Assembly: GCA_024643385.1 (NCBI GenBank)
Contig: JAHEMZ010000004.1
Coordinates: forward strand, 1 to 64,000
From: Flavobacteriaceae bacterium
Lineage (GTDB): Bacteria; Bacteroidota; Bacteroidia; Flavobacteriales; Flavobacteriaceae
DNA length: 64,000 nt
Direction of reading: 5' to 3'
The translations under genes and the position numbers were made by a program. Under the pieces are notes generated by a model. The model was given only the letters and a program-made list of their open reading frames with translations, was not told the origin of the DNA and searched no databases. How positions within the stretch are numbered: position 1 is the stretch's first letter; every line of letters begins with the position of its first letter. Of this stretch, positions 55,410-64,000 are shown piece by piece.

Positions 55410-56456
55410 TTATCGATTGATGCCTTTTTGGGAAATCCAACGTACATACTCCGCCTTATTGCGGTTATGTTGATTCAGATTTTTTGCGAATTTATGATAC
55501 CCAAAATTCTGGACATCCGCCACAAAATAATAAAAATCATGTGACTCAGCATTTAAAACGGCATCAATGGAAGAAATATCCGGCATGGTAATGGGACCCG
55601 GTGGTATTCCAATATTTTTGTAGGTATTGTAAGGAGAATCCAACTCCAGGTCCTTATACAATACTCTTTTAATGACTTGGTCGAAGTTATTTTCAACCAG
55701 CTTTTTTGAATAAATTACGGTGGGATCAGCTTGAAGAGGCATTCCTGCCTTAATTCTATTCACATAAACTCCGGCCACGCGTGGACGTTCATCTATTTTA
55801 GCGGTTTCTTTTTGCACGATAGCGGCTAATGCGATTACTTGATCTCGCGAGAGTTTCAATTTTTCAGCCTTGGTATTGCGTTCAGAGGTCCAAAAACTAT
55901 TGTACTCTTTCAGCATTCTATTTCTAAAATTGGAGGCAGAGGTATTCCAATAGACCTCATAGGTATTAGGAATATACATCCCTAGCGCATTACTTTCAGT
56001 AAAACCGGCACTTTCTAAAAATTCAGGATCTTTTAAAGCGTTCAAAAAAGTAATACTGTCAGGCTCCATTTGGCGAGACAGATGTCCCACCAAGTTTTCC
56101 AATCGTTCTTGATTATTAAACTTTATTTGAATGGGAATATTGGTACTTCGAATGGTATTCACAATATCGTTATTGTTCATTCCCTTTCTTAGAATATAAT
56201 GACCGGGTTTTATATTGGCAGGGTATCCCTTTCGATTGGCAACTGCTTCAAAGGAAATATCGTTTTTCAACAAAGGCCGCAATTCTTCTAAGACATCTTT
56301 AAAACGTGAGCCCGTTGCGATATAAACATGAGCCTCTTCATTGTTAAAAGCGGTGTTGCCTGAAAAAACACTGGTATATACAAAATAAGCAAAACCGGCC
56401 ATAATAATGAGCCCGAGCATTACCGCGGCTAAAACTACTTTTTTAAGATGACTCAT
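55410..56456 (-). CDS. mltG: Endolytic murein transglycosylase MltG
   Basis: 348 residues. Membrane anchor at about 9-30 (VLAAVMLGLIIMAGFAYFVY), then a LysM-like part and the YceG domain with catalytic Glu in ALAAIVQKETAK near 210, and RVAGVYVNRIKAGMPLQADP just after. It cuts nascent peptidoglycan strands and sets their length. It overlaps the acetyltransferase gene by 14 bases; dapF (mDAP) precedes that, so cell-wall synthesis genes cluster. Confidence 0.94.
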   Translation of the reverse strand: MSHLKKVVLAAVMLGLIIMAGFAYFVYTSVFSGNTAFNNEEAHVYIATGSRFKDVLEELRPLLKNDISFEAVANRKGYPANIKPGHYILRKGMNNNDIVNTIRSTNIPIQIKFNNQERLENLVGHLSRQMEPDSITFLNALKDPEFLESAGFTESNALGMYIPNTYEVYWNTSASNFRNRMLKEYNSFWTSERNTKAEKLKLSRDQVIALAAIVQKETAKIDERPRVAGVYVNRIKAGMPLQADPTVIYSKKLVENNFDQVIKRVLYKDLELDSPYNTYKNIGIPPGPITMPDISSIDAVLNAESHDFYYFVADVQNFGYHKFAKNLNQHNRNKAEYVRWISQKGINR

Positions 56457-56973
56457 TAATTAACTGGTAAAAAAATTCATTTTTAAAAATACCCTGTGAC
56501 CACACCCAATCTTTCTTTTCACCTGCCTTGATGAACCCTAACTTCTCAAACAGTGTCATACTTTTTTTATTATCTAAAGTTATGTTGGCATATAACTGAT
56601 GCAGATTTAGATGGGAAAAACCATATGAAATCACCAATTGAATGGTCTCGGTGGCATAACCTTGACCTTTGTCTGTTTCTGAAAAGATGATGATCCCTAA
56701 TCCTGCTCGTCGATGACGAGGGTCAAAGTCGAACAGATCCAAAAATCCAACGGCTTTTTCATCTTCCCTTTTACAGATCACTAAACGCAGTTGTTTTACT
56801 TCAAAAATATCACGATGTGCATTCTCCAAGTATTGTTTAAGCACGAATTTTGAATAAGGAGAACAGGTATTACTCACCTCCCAAACCGATTCATCATTCT
56901 CCAATTGATAAAGAAAATCAAGGTCTGTCGGTTCCAGCGCCCTCAAATATATTTTTTCTCCTTTTAAGTTCAT
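56443..56973 (-). CDS. GNAT-family N-acetyltransferase (RimL type)
   Basis: 176 residues from ATG at 56971-56973 (MNLKGEKIYLRALEPTDLDF), which overlaps the dapF stop by 4 bases (ATGA); a TTG two codons further is less likely. The acetyl-CoA loop ETDKGQGYATETIQL near 96 and the TLDNKKSMTLFEKLGFIKAG helix near 133 are typical. Substrate is unknown; its location between dapF and mltG is compatible with an envelope role. Confidence 0.88.
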   Translation of the reverse strand: MNLKGEKIYLRALEPTDLDFLYQLENDESVWEVSNTCSPYSKFVLKQYLENAHRDIFEVKQLRLVICKREDEKAVGFLDLFDFDPRHRRAGLGIIIFSETDKGQGYATETIQLVISYGFSHLNLHQLYANITLDNKKSMTLFEKLGFIKAGEKKDWVWSQGIFKNEFFYQLINESS

Positions 56974-57743
56974 GACCAATATCCTTTAAACACTTGAACG
57001 GCCGGTCCGATCAATTCAACACTTTCATAGTGGGTAGGAGTTTTTTCAAATCGAACCTTTAAACTTCCCCCCTGCGTTTCTAACCGAACCTCCTTTGAAT
57101 TAGTTCTTCCTGTTTCATACATCGCTATTGCGACCGCTGTAACTCCCGTACCACAGGATAGGGTCTCATCCTCTACACCTCTTTCATACGTTCTTACTTG
57201 AAAAGTTTGATCATTGATAGGGGTGACAAAGTTCACATTGGCGCCTTCCGCACCATAGAGCTCATTTCTGATTTTTCTTCCCTCTTCAAACACCTTAAAA
57301 GTTTGCACCTCCTCCACCAATTGCACATGGTGTGGTGATCCGGTGTCAAGGAATATATATGAAGGTTTCACAGATATCCGCTGAACCGAGTTCATTCCTA
57401 AGGAGATCCTGTCGCGATCTATCCGGGCTTGATGTATTCCGTCTGCAGCTTCAAACCTTGCACTATTTTCAATAATGCCTAAATAGTTAGCAAAATGAAC
57501 AAGGCACCGCCCCCCATTGCCGCACATACTACTCAAATTCCCGTCACTATTATAGTAAACCATTTTAAAATCCAAAGTAGCATGAGACTCCAATAAGATC
57601 AGTCCATCAGCTCCAATGCCAAATTTTCTGTCACAAAGTTGTGCGACCAATTTGGTATTATTTTTGACGAAATGTAAGGTGCGATTATCTATTAAGATAA
57701 AATCGTTCCCTGTTCCTTGATATTTATAAAATTCAAATGCCAT
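56970..57743 (-). CDS. dapF: Diaminopimelate epimerase
   Basis: 257 residues, usual length. The two catalytic cysteines are Cys74 in SSMCGNGGRC and the Cys in LSCGTGVTAVA near 198; the start reads FYKYQGTGNDFILID. It turns LL-diaminopimelate into meso-diaminopimelate for peptidoglycan and lysine. First gene of the dapF-GNAT-mltG operon. With dapA at 38.3 kb, two steps of the pathway are in the window. Confidence 0.96.
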   Translation of the reverse strand: MAFEFYKYQGTGNDFILIDNRTLHFVKNNTKLVAQLCDRKFGIGADGLILLESHATLDFKMVYYNSDGNLSSMCGNGGRCLVHFANYLGIIENSARFEAADGIHQARIDRDRISLGMNSVQRISVKPSYIFLDTGSPHHVQLVEEVQTFKVFEEGRKIRNELYGAEGANVNFVTPINDQTFQVRTYERGVEDETLSCGTGVTAVAIAMYETGRTNSKEVRLETQGGSLKVRFEKTPTHYESVELIGPAVQVFKGYWS

Positions 57744-57828
57744 CCAAAAGCAAAGGTATAAAAACAGAAAGCTAAAAGAACTCTAAAAACGATGTTAAAT
57801 ACTCGTTAATTAAGATTTTCGTTAACAT

Positions 57829-57836
57829 TAGATTTG
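57829..57836 (+). promoter_or_regulatory. -7 box of the HtrA gene
   Basis: TAGATTTG matches TAnnTTTG exactly, 38 bases before the ATG. No TTG was found at the -33 position. Confidence 0.5.
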
Positions 57837-57874
57837 GTTAGAACCCGTTAATTTTAAACTTAAAACAATCTATT

Positions 57875-59272
57875 ATGAAACAGACAATGCGCTTATTCTT
57901 AGTAGCTCTAATAGCAGGAGCTACTTCGCTCGGAGGTTACAAATGGTTGATTGAAAAAAAATCAGAGATCGCCATCGTTACTAAATCTGAGAATCCTTCT
58001 TTTCTCCCTACCAATTTTTCAGGATCGACGGCAGCGCCTATCGGTTTTAATTTCACGGAAGCTGCGGAAAAAACGGTCCATGCTGTTGTTCACGTTAAGA
58101 ATACCACTGTTTCCAAGCAACCGACGAACATGATGGATCTCTTTTTCGGAGGAGGTGCTCCCAGAGCCATGGTGGGCACAGGCAGTGGTGTTATTATAAG
58201 TCCGGATGGCTATATCATCACGAACAACCACGTCATTGAAAATGCGAGTCAGCTGGAGGTTACCCTAAACAACAACAAAATCTACGAAGCACAATTGATA
58301 GGAACAGATCCTAAAACGGACATCGCCTTGGTAAAAATTAATGCAGATGATGACCTTCCGTTTGTACCCTTTGCCGATTCCAACAATGTAAAAATTGGAG
58401 AATGGGTATTGGCGGTAGGAAATCCTTTTAATCTCACCTCAACGGTTACGGCCGGAATTGTAAGTGCAAAAGCCAGAGATCTGAATGAATTTGACAGTAA
58501 TCCTCAATCATTCATTCAAACGGATGCTGCCGTAAATCGAGGCAACAGTGGTGGTGCCTTGGTAAATATCAACGGAGAACTTATCGGGATCAACACGGCC
58601 ATTACCAGTGAAACAGGATCCTATGTAGGCTATTCGTTTGCCGTTCCATCGAACACGGCTCGCAAAGTAGTGGAAGATATTATGGAATATGGGAACGTAC
58701 AACGCGGAATCCTTGGAATCCAGGGGGGAAGCTTAGATTCCAACCGAGCTAAATACCTGGGAGTAGATGAAACGGAAGGAGTTTATGTGTCCGGAATTGA
58801 ACAAGGAAGCGGAGCAGATAAAGGGGGTATTCGAGAAGGTGACATCATCAAAAAAATAGACGGATTTAAAATCGCCAAATTTGCAGACCTTGCCGGGTAC
58901 TTAGGCTCCAAACGTCCCAATGATGTAGTGGATGTTACCATTCTTCGAAAAGGTGAAAAGAAGATCATTCCGGTCACTCTCGTGAAATTGGAAGTATATG
59001 AAATTGACGATTTAGGACTGGAAGTGAAGAATATCAATAAATCAACGTTAAAATCATACGGTGTAAGCAACGGTGTTCAAGTTAGCCGCGCGCTTACTCC
59101 GGAAATGGAGCGTTACAATTTAAATGGCATCGTGATCATCAAGATTAATGACCAGGAGGTGGATGATATCGACGATGTAAAAGAGATCATGAATAAGCGT
59201 GATTATAAAGAACCGATCAAGCTTACTTTTGTGAATGATAAAGGTGAATTGAATTCCTTTATTTTTAGATAA
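57875..59272 (+). CDS. degP: HtrA/Do-family periplasmic serine protease
   Basis: 465 residues. Signal or anchor segment at 5-25; trypsin-like domain with catalytic His119 (TNNHVIENAS), Asp149 (KTDIALVKI) and Ser225 (NRGNSGGALV); first PDZ about 275-365 (LGIQGGSLDSNRAKYLGV) and a second one after about 375. It degrades or refolds damaged proteins in the periplasm. Single-gene unit with a perfect -7 box and a long-stem terminator. Confidence 0.95.
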   Translation: MKQTMRLFLVALIAGATSLGGYKWLIEKKSEIAIVTKSENPSFLPTNFSGSTAAPIGFNFTEAAEKTVHAVVHVKNTTVSKQPTNMMDLFFGGGAPRAMVGTGSGVIISPDGYIITNNHVIENASQLEVTLNNNKIYEAQLIGTDPKTDIALVKINADDDLPFVPFADSNNVKIGEWVLAVGNPFNLTSTVTAGIVSAKARDLNEFDSNPQSFIQTDAAVNRGNSGGALVNINGELIGINTAITSETGSYVGYSFAVPSNTARKVVEDIMEYGNVQRGILGIQGGSLDSNRAKYLGVDETEGVYVSGIEQGSGADKGGIREGDIIKKIDGFKIAKFADLAGYLGSKRPNDVVDVTILRKGEKKIIPVTLVKLEVYEIDDLGLEVKNINKSTLKSYGVSNGVQVSRALTPEMERYNLNGIVIIKINDQEVDDIDDVKEIMNKRDYKEPIKLTFVNDKGELNSFIFR

Positions 59273-59294
59273 GATTATCCCTCCTATTTAGGGT

Positions 59295-59340
59295 AAAAGC
59301 CTGTTGAAAATAGATTTCAGCAGGCTTTTTTATTTTTTTG
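59295..59340 (+). terminator. Long-stem terminator of the HtrA gene
   Basis: 14-pair stem (59296-59309 with 59315-59328, one G-T pair) and a T run to about 59339, 22 bases after the stop. Confidence 0.88.
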
Positions 59341-59371
59341 GAATATCCTTTACGAAAACGTTTTAGTTCTT

Positions 59372-59379
59372 TACTTTTG
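59372..59379 (+). promoter_or_regulatory. -7 box of the GAPDH gene
   Basis: TACTTTTG matches TAnnTTTG exactly, 32 bases before the ATG. Confidence 0.5.
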
Positions 59380-59411
59380 CCAAAAATTTCAACTCCCTAA
59401 AATATATCTTT

Positions 59412-60860
59412 ATGAGTTTTGATGAAGTTTATGAAAAAGAACTTTCTTTCCAAACAGATCGTAGAAAAGCGACTGTAGAATTTATCAAAATTGTGAGTGA
59501 CCTATGGTACGACAATTCCATCGAATTGGTTTTGTTCCGAAATCAATTGATTGATCGCAATGTAAGTGAGATCCTGAACTTACATGAATACGCCGGTGAG
59601 TTCGTACAAAAACATATTTCTATTTTTGATAGTGTTGAAATTGCTCAGGCCATCAAAAACTTGAATTTACCTCCTGCCAAATTGGACATTGGTAAATTAA
59701 CTTATGAATACCACCTCGAAGACAATCGCTACCAGGATGCTATGGCATTTGTAGGTGATAAATTAAAAGGTGCCAAAGCACAAAAAAGTATCGTTCCCAA
59801 AGATGTTGTTCTGTATGGTTTTGGACGAATCGGGCGGCTGTTAGCGAGAGAGCTGATGACCCGCACCGGACAAGGAAATCAAATGCGTTTACGCGCTGTA
59901 GTTACCCGAGATAATGTAAATCAAAATATCTTGGAAAAGCGTGCGTCCCTTTTGCAATACGATTCGGTACATGGCGATTTTCCCGGAACCGTTCGCGTTG
60001 ACGTGGAAAACAATGCTTTAATTATCAATGGAACCACGGTACATATTATTTCGGCAAATGCTCCTGAAGATATAGATTACTGCCAATATGGTATTGAGGA
60101 TGCCTTAGTAATCGACAATACAGGTGCTTTTCGAGATGAGGTAGCTTTAAGTCGACATTTAAAATCGAAAGGAGTATCCAAGGTATTATTTACTGCCCCG
60201 GGCAGGGGAATACCCAATATTGTATACGGCGTAAATCATTTAAACTACAATCCCAAGAAAATTGATATTTTCTCAGCCGCTTCCTGCACGACCAACGCGA
60301 TCACTCCTGTACTTAAGGCGATTGAAGATTCATTAGGTGTTGTGCACGGGCATTTAGAAACCATTCATGCCTATACCAACGATCAGAACCTGGTAGACAA
60401 TATGCACAGTAAATACCGAAGAGGTCGCGCGGCTGCCTTGAATATGGTCATTACGGAAACCGGAGCCGGTCGCGCGGTGAGTAAGGCACTCCCCTCTTTT
60501 GAAGGAAAATTAACTTCAAATGCCATTCGGGTTCCTGTTCCTAACGGTTCATTGGCTATTCTAAATTTAACATTAGAAAATGCCACCACTAAAGATGGTA
60601 TCAACGCTATTCTAAAAAAATATGCCTTAGAAGGAGAGTTGGTCGAGCAAATTAAATACTCCATGAACAACGAATTGGTCTCCAGTGACATCATTGGTTC
60701 ATCCGCTCCCTCCATTTATGACAGCCATGCAACTATCGTTACGGAAGACGGTAAAAATGTAGTGCTCTATGTTTGGTATGATAACGAATACGGCTACAGT
60801 CATCAAGTAATTCGTCTGGCCAAGTACATCGCGGAAGTAAGAAGGTATACCTACTATTAA
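59412..60860 (+). CDS. gap: Glyceraldehyde-3-phosphate dehydrogenase with N-terminal extension
   Basis: 482 residues, about 140 more than a usual GAPDH. The NAD-binding motif LYGFGRIGRLLAREL starts only at about residue 136; the catalytic Cys is in SAASCTTNAITPV near 293, and WYDNEYGYSHQ near 456 is typical. The first ~130 residues are a helical, charged extension (RRKATVEFIKIVSDLWYDN) of unknown role. Long GAPDHs of this kind are known in Bacteroidota. It makes 1,3-bisphosphoglycerate from GAP or runs in the gluconeogenic direction; cofactor preference is not determined. A strong bidirectional terminator follows. Confidence 0.93.
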   Translation: MSFDEVYEKELSFQTDRRKATVEFIKIVSDLWYDNSIELVLFRNQLIDRNVSEILNLHEYAGEFVQKHISIFDSVEIAQAIKNLNLPPAKLDIGKLTYEYHLEDNRYQDAMAFVGDKLKGAKAQKSIVPKDVVLYGFGRIGRLLARELMTRTGQGNQMRLRAVVTRDNVNQNILEKRASLLQYDSVHGDFPGTVRVDVENNALIINGTTVHIISANAPEDIDYCQYGIEDALVIDNTGAFRDEVALSRHLKSKGVSKVLFTAPGRGIPNIVYGVNHLNYNPKKIDIFSAASCTTNAITPVLKAIEDSLGVVHGHLETIHAYTNDQNLVDNMHSKYRRGRAAALNMVITETGAGRAVSKALPSFEGKLTSNAIRVPVPNGSLAILNLTLENATTKDGINAILKKYALEGELVEQIKYSMNNELVSSDIIGSSAPSIYDSHATIVTEDGKNVVLYVWYDNEYGYSHQVIRLAKYIAEVRRYTYY

Positions 60861-60862
60861 TA

Positions 60863-60891
60863 AAAAAGCCCCGCAAATTGCGGGGCTTTTT
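60863..60891. terminator. Bidirectional terminator between gap and the Gfo/Idh gene
   Basis: Stem GCCCCGCA/TGCGGGGC (60868-60875 with 60879-60886) extended by A-T pairs, loop AAT, with T runs on both strands. It serves both converging genes. Confidence 0.88.
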
Positions 60892-60892
60892 A

Positions 60893-62305
60893 TTATAATT
60901 CCCAGCCCTCTCTATAATTACGTTTCACCCATTGATTGGCCTCCTCCCAATTTGTCACTTTCATATTCGGGCCATCCCAAAGGATCGTTTTTCTTCCGGG
61001 ATAATCGTAAGGATCCCACTGACCAGCCTCCTTGCCCTCTTTTAAAGCCTTGTACTGATAAGATTTGATGGCTAAATTCCCCATCAAAACAGCTTCGGTT
61101 AGAGGGCCTCCATAAGAAAATGGAGAAGACGTAGTCCCTCCATTCAAAATAGCATTCACCCAATTACCTTGATGGGTAGTCTCTACCCTACTTAACGTAG
61201 GTGCAGGAGGTTGAAATTCAGCCATTCGCTCTGCAGGAAGTAACCGCGGATTGCGAGAATAGGTATCGGTGACCATAATGCCTTCCGACCCATGAAAAAT
61301 ACTTCCACCTCCATCTCCTCCCGGAATTTCGCCATCGCCTAATTCTGGGGGAAGATCCGGCATAATACCACCGTCATACCAATTTAAGGAAACATCGCCA
61401 TGGGTTTCTGTATCAAATTTCAAACGAACGACGGACGAAGGAGGACAAGCTTCTCTATAATCAGCTTCGACAAAATCGTTAGACCAAATGGTCGTACAAC
61501 TGGCTTCGGCTTCATAAGGAAAGCCCAGACCTAGCGTTTTAAATGGGGTTTCCATGATATGACACCCCATATCGCCCATCGCTCCGGTACCGAAGTCCCA
61601 GAAACCGCGCCATTTAAAAGGTAAATAATTAGAATTATAGGGACGCATAGCAGCAGGACCCAACCAAAGGTCCCAATCCAAGGTCTCCGGCACAGGTTCA
61701 CCTTGAGTGATGTGTTTAAACCCTTGTGGCCAAACCGGGCGATTGGTCCAGCAGTCTACGCGATGTACTTTACCGATCACACCTGCATTGATCCATTCCT
61801 GAGCTTGCCTAATTCCTTCACCCGAAGCCCCTTGATTTCCCATCTGGGTTACAATTCCCTGCTCCGCTGCTACTCTTGCCATCATACGTGCTTCGTAAAT
61901 GTTATGCGTCAGTGGTTTTTCAACGTACGCATGCTTCTTTGCATTCATAAAAGGCAAAGCAATCGTCGCATGTGTATGATCCGGGGTTGCCACCATCACG
62001 GCATCTATATCTTTTACATGATGATCATATAATTTTCGAAAATCTTTGTATTTCTTTGCGTCGGGATGCGCCAAATAGCTGGCACTTGCCCGTACCTCAT
62101 CCACGTCGCACATCGCGACAAATTTAACTTTCCCGGTGGCAAATAGTTCATTCACTACGCCTCCACCCCGGCCACCTACTCCTACGGCTCCAATATATAT
62201 AGTATCACTGGGTGGAATATGTGTTTTTCCCAATACAAAACTGGGGACGATAGTAAAGGCCGCTCCGGCGGCGGCAGATTTTTTAATAAAGGATCGGCGT
62301 TTCAT
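60893..62305 (-). CDS. Tat-exported Gfo/Idh/MocA-family oxidoreductase
   Basis: 470 residues. The N-terminus carries a twin-arginine signal (RRSFIKKSAAAGAAFTI, ending near residue 24), so a folded, cofactor-loaded protein is probably exported. Rossmann motif GAVGVGGRGGGVVNEL lies near 38-53 and the EKP motif (YVEKPLTHN) near 133. These exported family members often act on sugars or glycans in Bacteroidota and Planctomycetes; some related enzymes (GH109) are NAD-dependent glycosidases. The substrate is unknown. Confidence 0.9.
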   Translation of the reverse strand: MKRRSFIKKSAAAGAAFTIVPSFVLGKTHIPPSDTIYIGAVGVGGRGGGVVNELFATGKVKFVAMCDVDEVRASASYLAHPDAKKYKDFRKLYDHHVKDIDAVMVATPDHTHATIALPFMNAKKHAYVEKPLTHNIYEARMMARVAAEQGIVTQMGNQGASGEGIRQAQEWINAGVIGKVHRVDCWTNRPVWPQGFKHITQGEPVPETLDWDLWLGPAAMRPYNSNYLPFKWRGFWDFGTGAMGDMGCHIMETPFKTLGLGFPYEAEASCTTIWSNDFVEADYREACPPSSVVRLKFDTETHGDVSLNWYDGGIMPDLPPELGDGEIPGGDGGGSIFHGSEGIMVTDTYSRNPRLLPAERMAEFQPPAPTLSRVETTHQGNWVNAILNGGTTSSPFSYGGPLTEAVLMGNLAIKSYQYKALKEGKEAGQWDPYDYPGRKTILWDGPNMKVTNWEEANQWVKRNYREGWEL

Positions 62306-62443
62306 TCAGGAATGGTTTAGTTTAACCTCCTAAATATATAAAAAGATATGTTACTGTAAGCGTTGTGTTTTAAGACTTTCTATCGGACTTCCTTTGGAGT
62401 TATAAGATTATCCCGCTTAAATTCCATAGCGATATATTTTCAG

Positions 62444-62451
62444 TACTTTTG
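62444..62451 (+). promoter_or_regulatory. -7 box of trmD
   Basis: TACTTTTG matches TAnnTTTG exactly, 55 bases before the trmD ATG. Confidence 0.5.
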
Positions 62452-62506
62452 CATTTCGTTAAATCCTTTTGGATTGCCAAATAAAAATTAAGGAACTGTT
62501 CTGAAC

Positions 62507-63187
62507 ATGCGAATTGATATTATCACCGTTTTACCTGAGTTATTGCAAAGTCCGTTTGATGCTTCCATTCTGAAACGTGCCATTGAAAAGGGTCTTGTTG
62601 AAATTCACTTTCATAATTTAAGGGATTTTGCCACCAATAACTATAAGCAGATTGACGATTATCAGTTTGGGGGAGGCGCCGGTATGGTGATGATGATCGA
62701 ACCGATTGATAAATGCATTAGCGGTCTTAAATCTGAACGAGATTATGACGAAATTATTTATATGACTCCCGACGGAGAAACCCTCAAACAAGGTATGGCC
62801 AATGAGCTTTCATTGAAAGAGAATTTGATCATATTATGTGGCCATTACAAAGGAGTGGATCAACGGGTAAGAGATCAATTTATCACTCGTGAAATTTCGA
62901 TAGGAGATTTTGTATTAAGCGGTGGTGAATTAGCCGCATCCGTTTTATGCGATGCTATTATCAGACTTATTCCCGGGGTTCTAAGCGATGAAACCAGTGC
63001 CTTGACCGATTCTTTTCAGGATAATTTACTTGCTCCTCCCATCTATACTCGTCCGGCCGAGTATAAAGGATGGTCGGTTCCGGATATCCTCTTGAGTGGG
63101 AATACGGCAAAAATAGAAGAATGGCGAGAAGATGCAGCCTATAAAAGAACTCAGGAACGAAGACCTGATCTACTTTCAGATCAATAA
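62507..63187 (+). CDS. trmD: tRNA (guanine37-N1)-methyltransferase
   Basis: 226 residues, normal length for TrmD. The SPOUT trefoil-knot segments are [18 protein letters not shown] near 103 and [16 protein letters not shown] near 131; [17 protein letters not shown] near 52 binds SAM/tRNA. It methylates G37 of tRNAs reading CNN codons and prevents frameshifting; miaA at 17.5 kb modifies the adjacent position class. The usual ribosomal protein neighbours (rpsP, rplS) are not next to it here. Confidence 0.97.
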   Translation: MRIDIITVLPELLQSPFDASILKRAIEKGLVEIHFHNLRDFATNNYKQIDDYQFGGGAGMVMMIEPIDKCISGLKSERDYDEIIYMTPDGETLKQGMANELSLKENLIILCGHYKGVDQRVRDQFITREISIGDFVLSGGELAASVLCDAIIRLIPGVLSDETSALTDSFQDNLLAPPIYTRPAEYKGWSVPDILLSGNTAKIEEWREDAAYKRTQERRPDLLSDQ

Positions 63188-63216
63188 AAAATAAATTCAA
63201 CTAAAACCAAAAATAT

Positions 63217-64000
63217 ATGAAAACACGTATCAGTCTACTACTTTATGTTGCTGTGCTACTTGTAGGATGTAAAAATGAAACAAAGGAAGCTGCGGATTCC
63301 AATTCTCAAGCCCTTCTTCCCTTTAATGAATTAGTGGAGAACTACTATCAGGAAGGATTGGAACGTATCCCACTAAATGCTACCATGGCAGGAGACACTC
63401 GATACAACGATAAGTTTGTCAATTTCTTGGACAGTACTGAAATTGAAAAAAGCAAGGCTTATTACTCAAGCTATAAAGAAGCCCTGAAGAAGTATAATGA
63501 CAGTACCCTTACCGACAGTGAGCGAATGAGCAAAGCCATTTTGGAATGGGAATGCGATCTGAATCTTGAAACTTTTCAATTTAAAAACTTCGCCTATTTT
63601 CCTATTGATCAAATGTGGTCCGTGAATCTTAAGATGGGCCAACTGGCCAGTGGTGCATCTGCACAACCATTTGAATCTGTAAAGGATTATGAAAATTGGA
63701 TGACACGCGTGAATCAGTATCTAGCATGGCTTACAAGTTCGGAAGTGATGATGAAAAAAGGGATGACAGCAGGTTATGTCCTTCCAAAATCACTTATTGT
63801 TAAAGTAATGCCACAATTAAAAGAAATGACCGAGCCTGATCTGGACAAACACTTGTTCTATTCCCCGGTTAAAAATTTTCCTGAATCCTTTTCAGAAGAG
63901 GACAAAAATACGCTGGGTGAGGCTTACGCGGATATGATTACCTCAAAGATAATTCCTACCTACCAAAAGCTTTACGACTTTATGAGTACAGAGTATCTGG
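63217..64000 (+). CDS. DUF885-family lipoprotein (3' end cut by window edge)
   Basis: About 261 residues visible, running off the right edge. Lipoprotein signal MKTRISLLLYVAVLLVGC with Cys18; the mature start is acidic, and then an alpha-helical DUF885-type region with LPFNELVENYYQEGLERIP and NATMAGDTRYNDKF. DUF885 proteins resemble zinc metallopeptidases of the M3-like/carboxypeptidase clan, with the HExxH expected in the missing C-terminal part. ATG at 63217 fits an upstream purine-poor leader. It lies 29 bases after trmD. Confidence 0.8.
   Translation, partial: MKTRISLLLYVAVLLVGCKNETKEAADSNSQALLPFNELVENYYQEGLERIPLNATMAGDTRYNDKFVNFLDSTEIEKSKAYYSSYKEALKKYNDSTLTDSERMSKAILEWECDLNLETFQFKNFAYFPIDQMWSVNLKMGQLASGASAQPFESVKDYENWMTRVNQYLAWLTSSEVMMKKGMTAGYVLPKSLIVKVMPQLKEMTEPDLDKHLFYSPVKNFPESFSEEDKNTLGEAYADMITSKIIPTYQKLYDFMSTEYL

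Noticed and set aside
55299-55544. 81-codon plus-strand frame upstream of mltG's 3' end
   Set aside because: It overlaps the end of mltG on the other strand, has low-complexity composition and no recognisable family or promoter.

Overview
The window comes from the chromosome of a member of Bacteroidota, most likely a marine Flavobacteriaceae. Five large secreted proteins end in type IX secretion (T9SS) type A C-terminal sorting domains and one gene looks like PorD. Several genes follow Bacteroidota-type promoters (-7 box TAnnTTTG, once with a TTG -33 box). Bacillithiol synthesis (BshB1), a GAPDH with a long N-terminal extension and many SxxC/GC lipoproteins fit the same group. No phage, plasmid, IS or CRISPR element was seen; this is mostly core chromosome with one striking duplicated accessory locus.

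Layout. 1-2.3 kb: a truncated universal stress protein, a SulP anion transporter and a small secreted protein. 2.5-5 kb: a DUF4397 T9SS cargo, an M28 peptidase lipoprotein and tRNA-His. 5-11.9 kb: bacillithiol deacetylase overlapping a transsulfuration enzyme, divergent from a histidine-catabolism operon (hutI, ftcD, acetyltransferase), then a metallo-beta-lactamase-fold lipoprotein and pcm. 12-18.4 kb: Gfo/Idh oxidoreductase, 3-hydroxyacyl-CoA dehydrogenase, YggS, an exonuclease/GIY-YIG fusion, a K+ channel with a zinc-ribbon tail, and miaA. 18.4-23.4 kb (minus): RprXY-like two-component system, coaE, YbbR protein and a glycosyltransferase.

23.4-32.2 kb (minus): two tandem giant T9SS cargo genes (1406 and 1466 aa). 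Their last 683 codons plus terminator form a 2,120-bp direct repeat that appears identical, while the middles have diverged. The repeat boundary falls in a poly-glycine coding tract. This is the most unusual part of the window.

32.3-41.8 kb (minus): fabI, recN, porD, coaBC, rpoZ-like, bamD, dapA, a flavobacterial conserved protein and ligA, linking cofactor synthesis, envelope assembly and lysine/mDAP synthesis. 41.9-47.3 kb: another T9SS cargo, aquaporin, LOG protein, prmC and an acetyltransferase. 47.4-54.5 kb: ribD, EamA transporter, YigZ, a thioesterase, dnaA, low-molecular-weight phosphatase, a sugar-dehydrogenase-like T9SS cargo and an RsmI-like methyltransferase. 54.6-64 kb: two cell-wall lytic enzymes, acetyltransferase, dapF, HtrA protease, GAPDH, a Tat-exported oxidoreductase, trmD and a truncated DUF885 lipoprotein.

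No gene-free stretch exceeds 300 bases once tRNA-His is counted. Many start codons are GTG or TTG. Several -7 boxes sit only 4-5 bp before the start codon, which suggests very short or leaderless transcripts.
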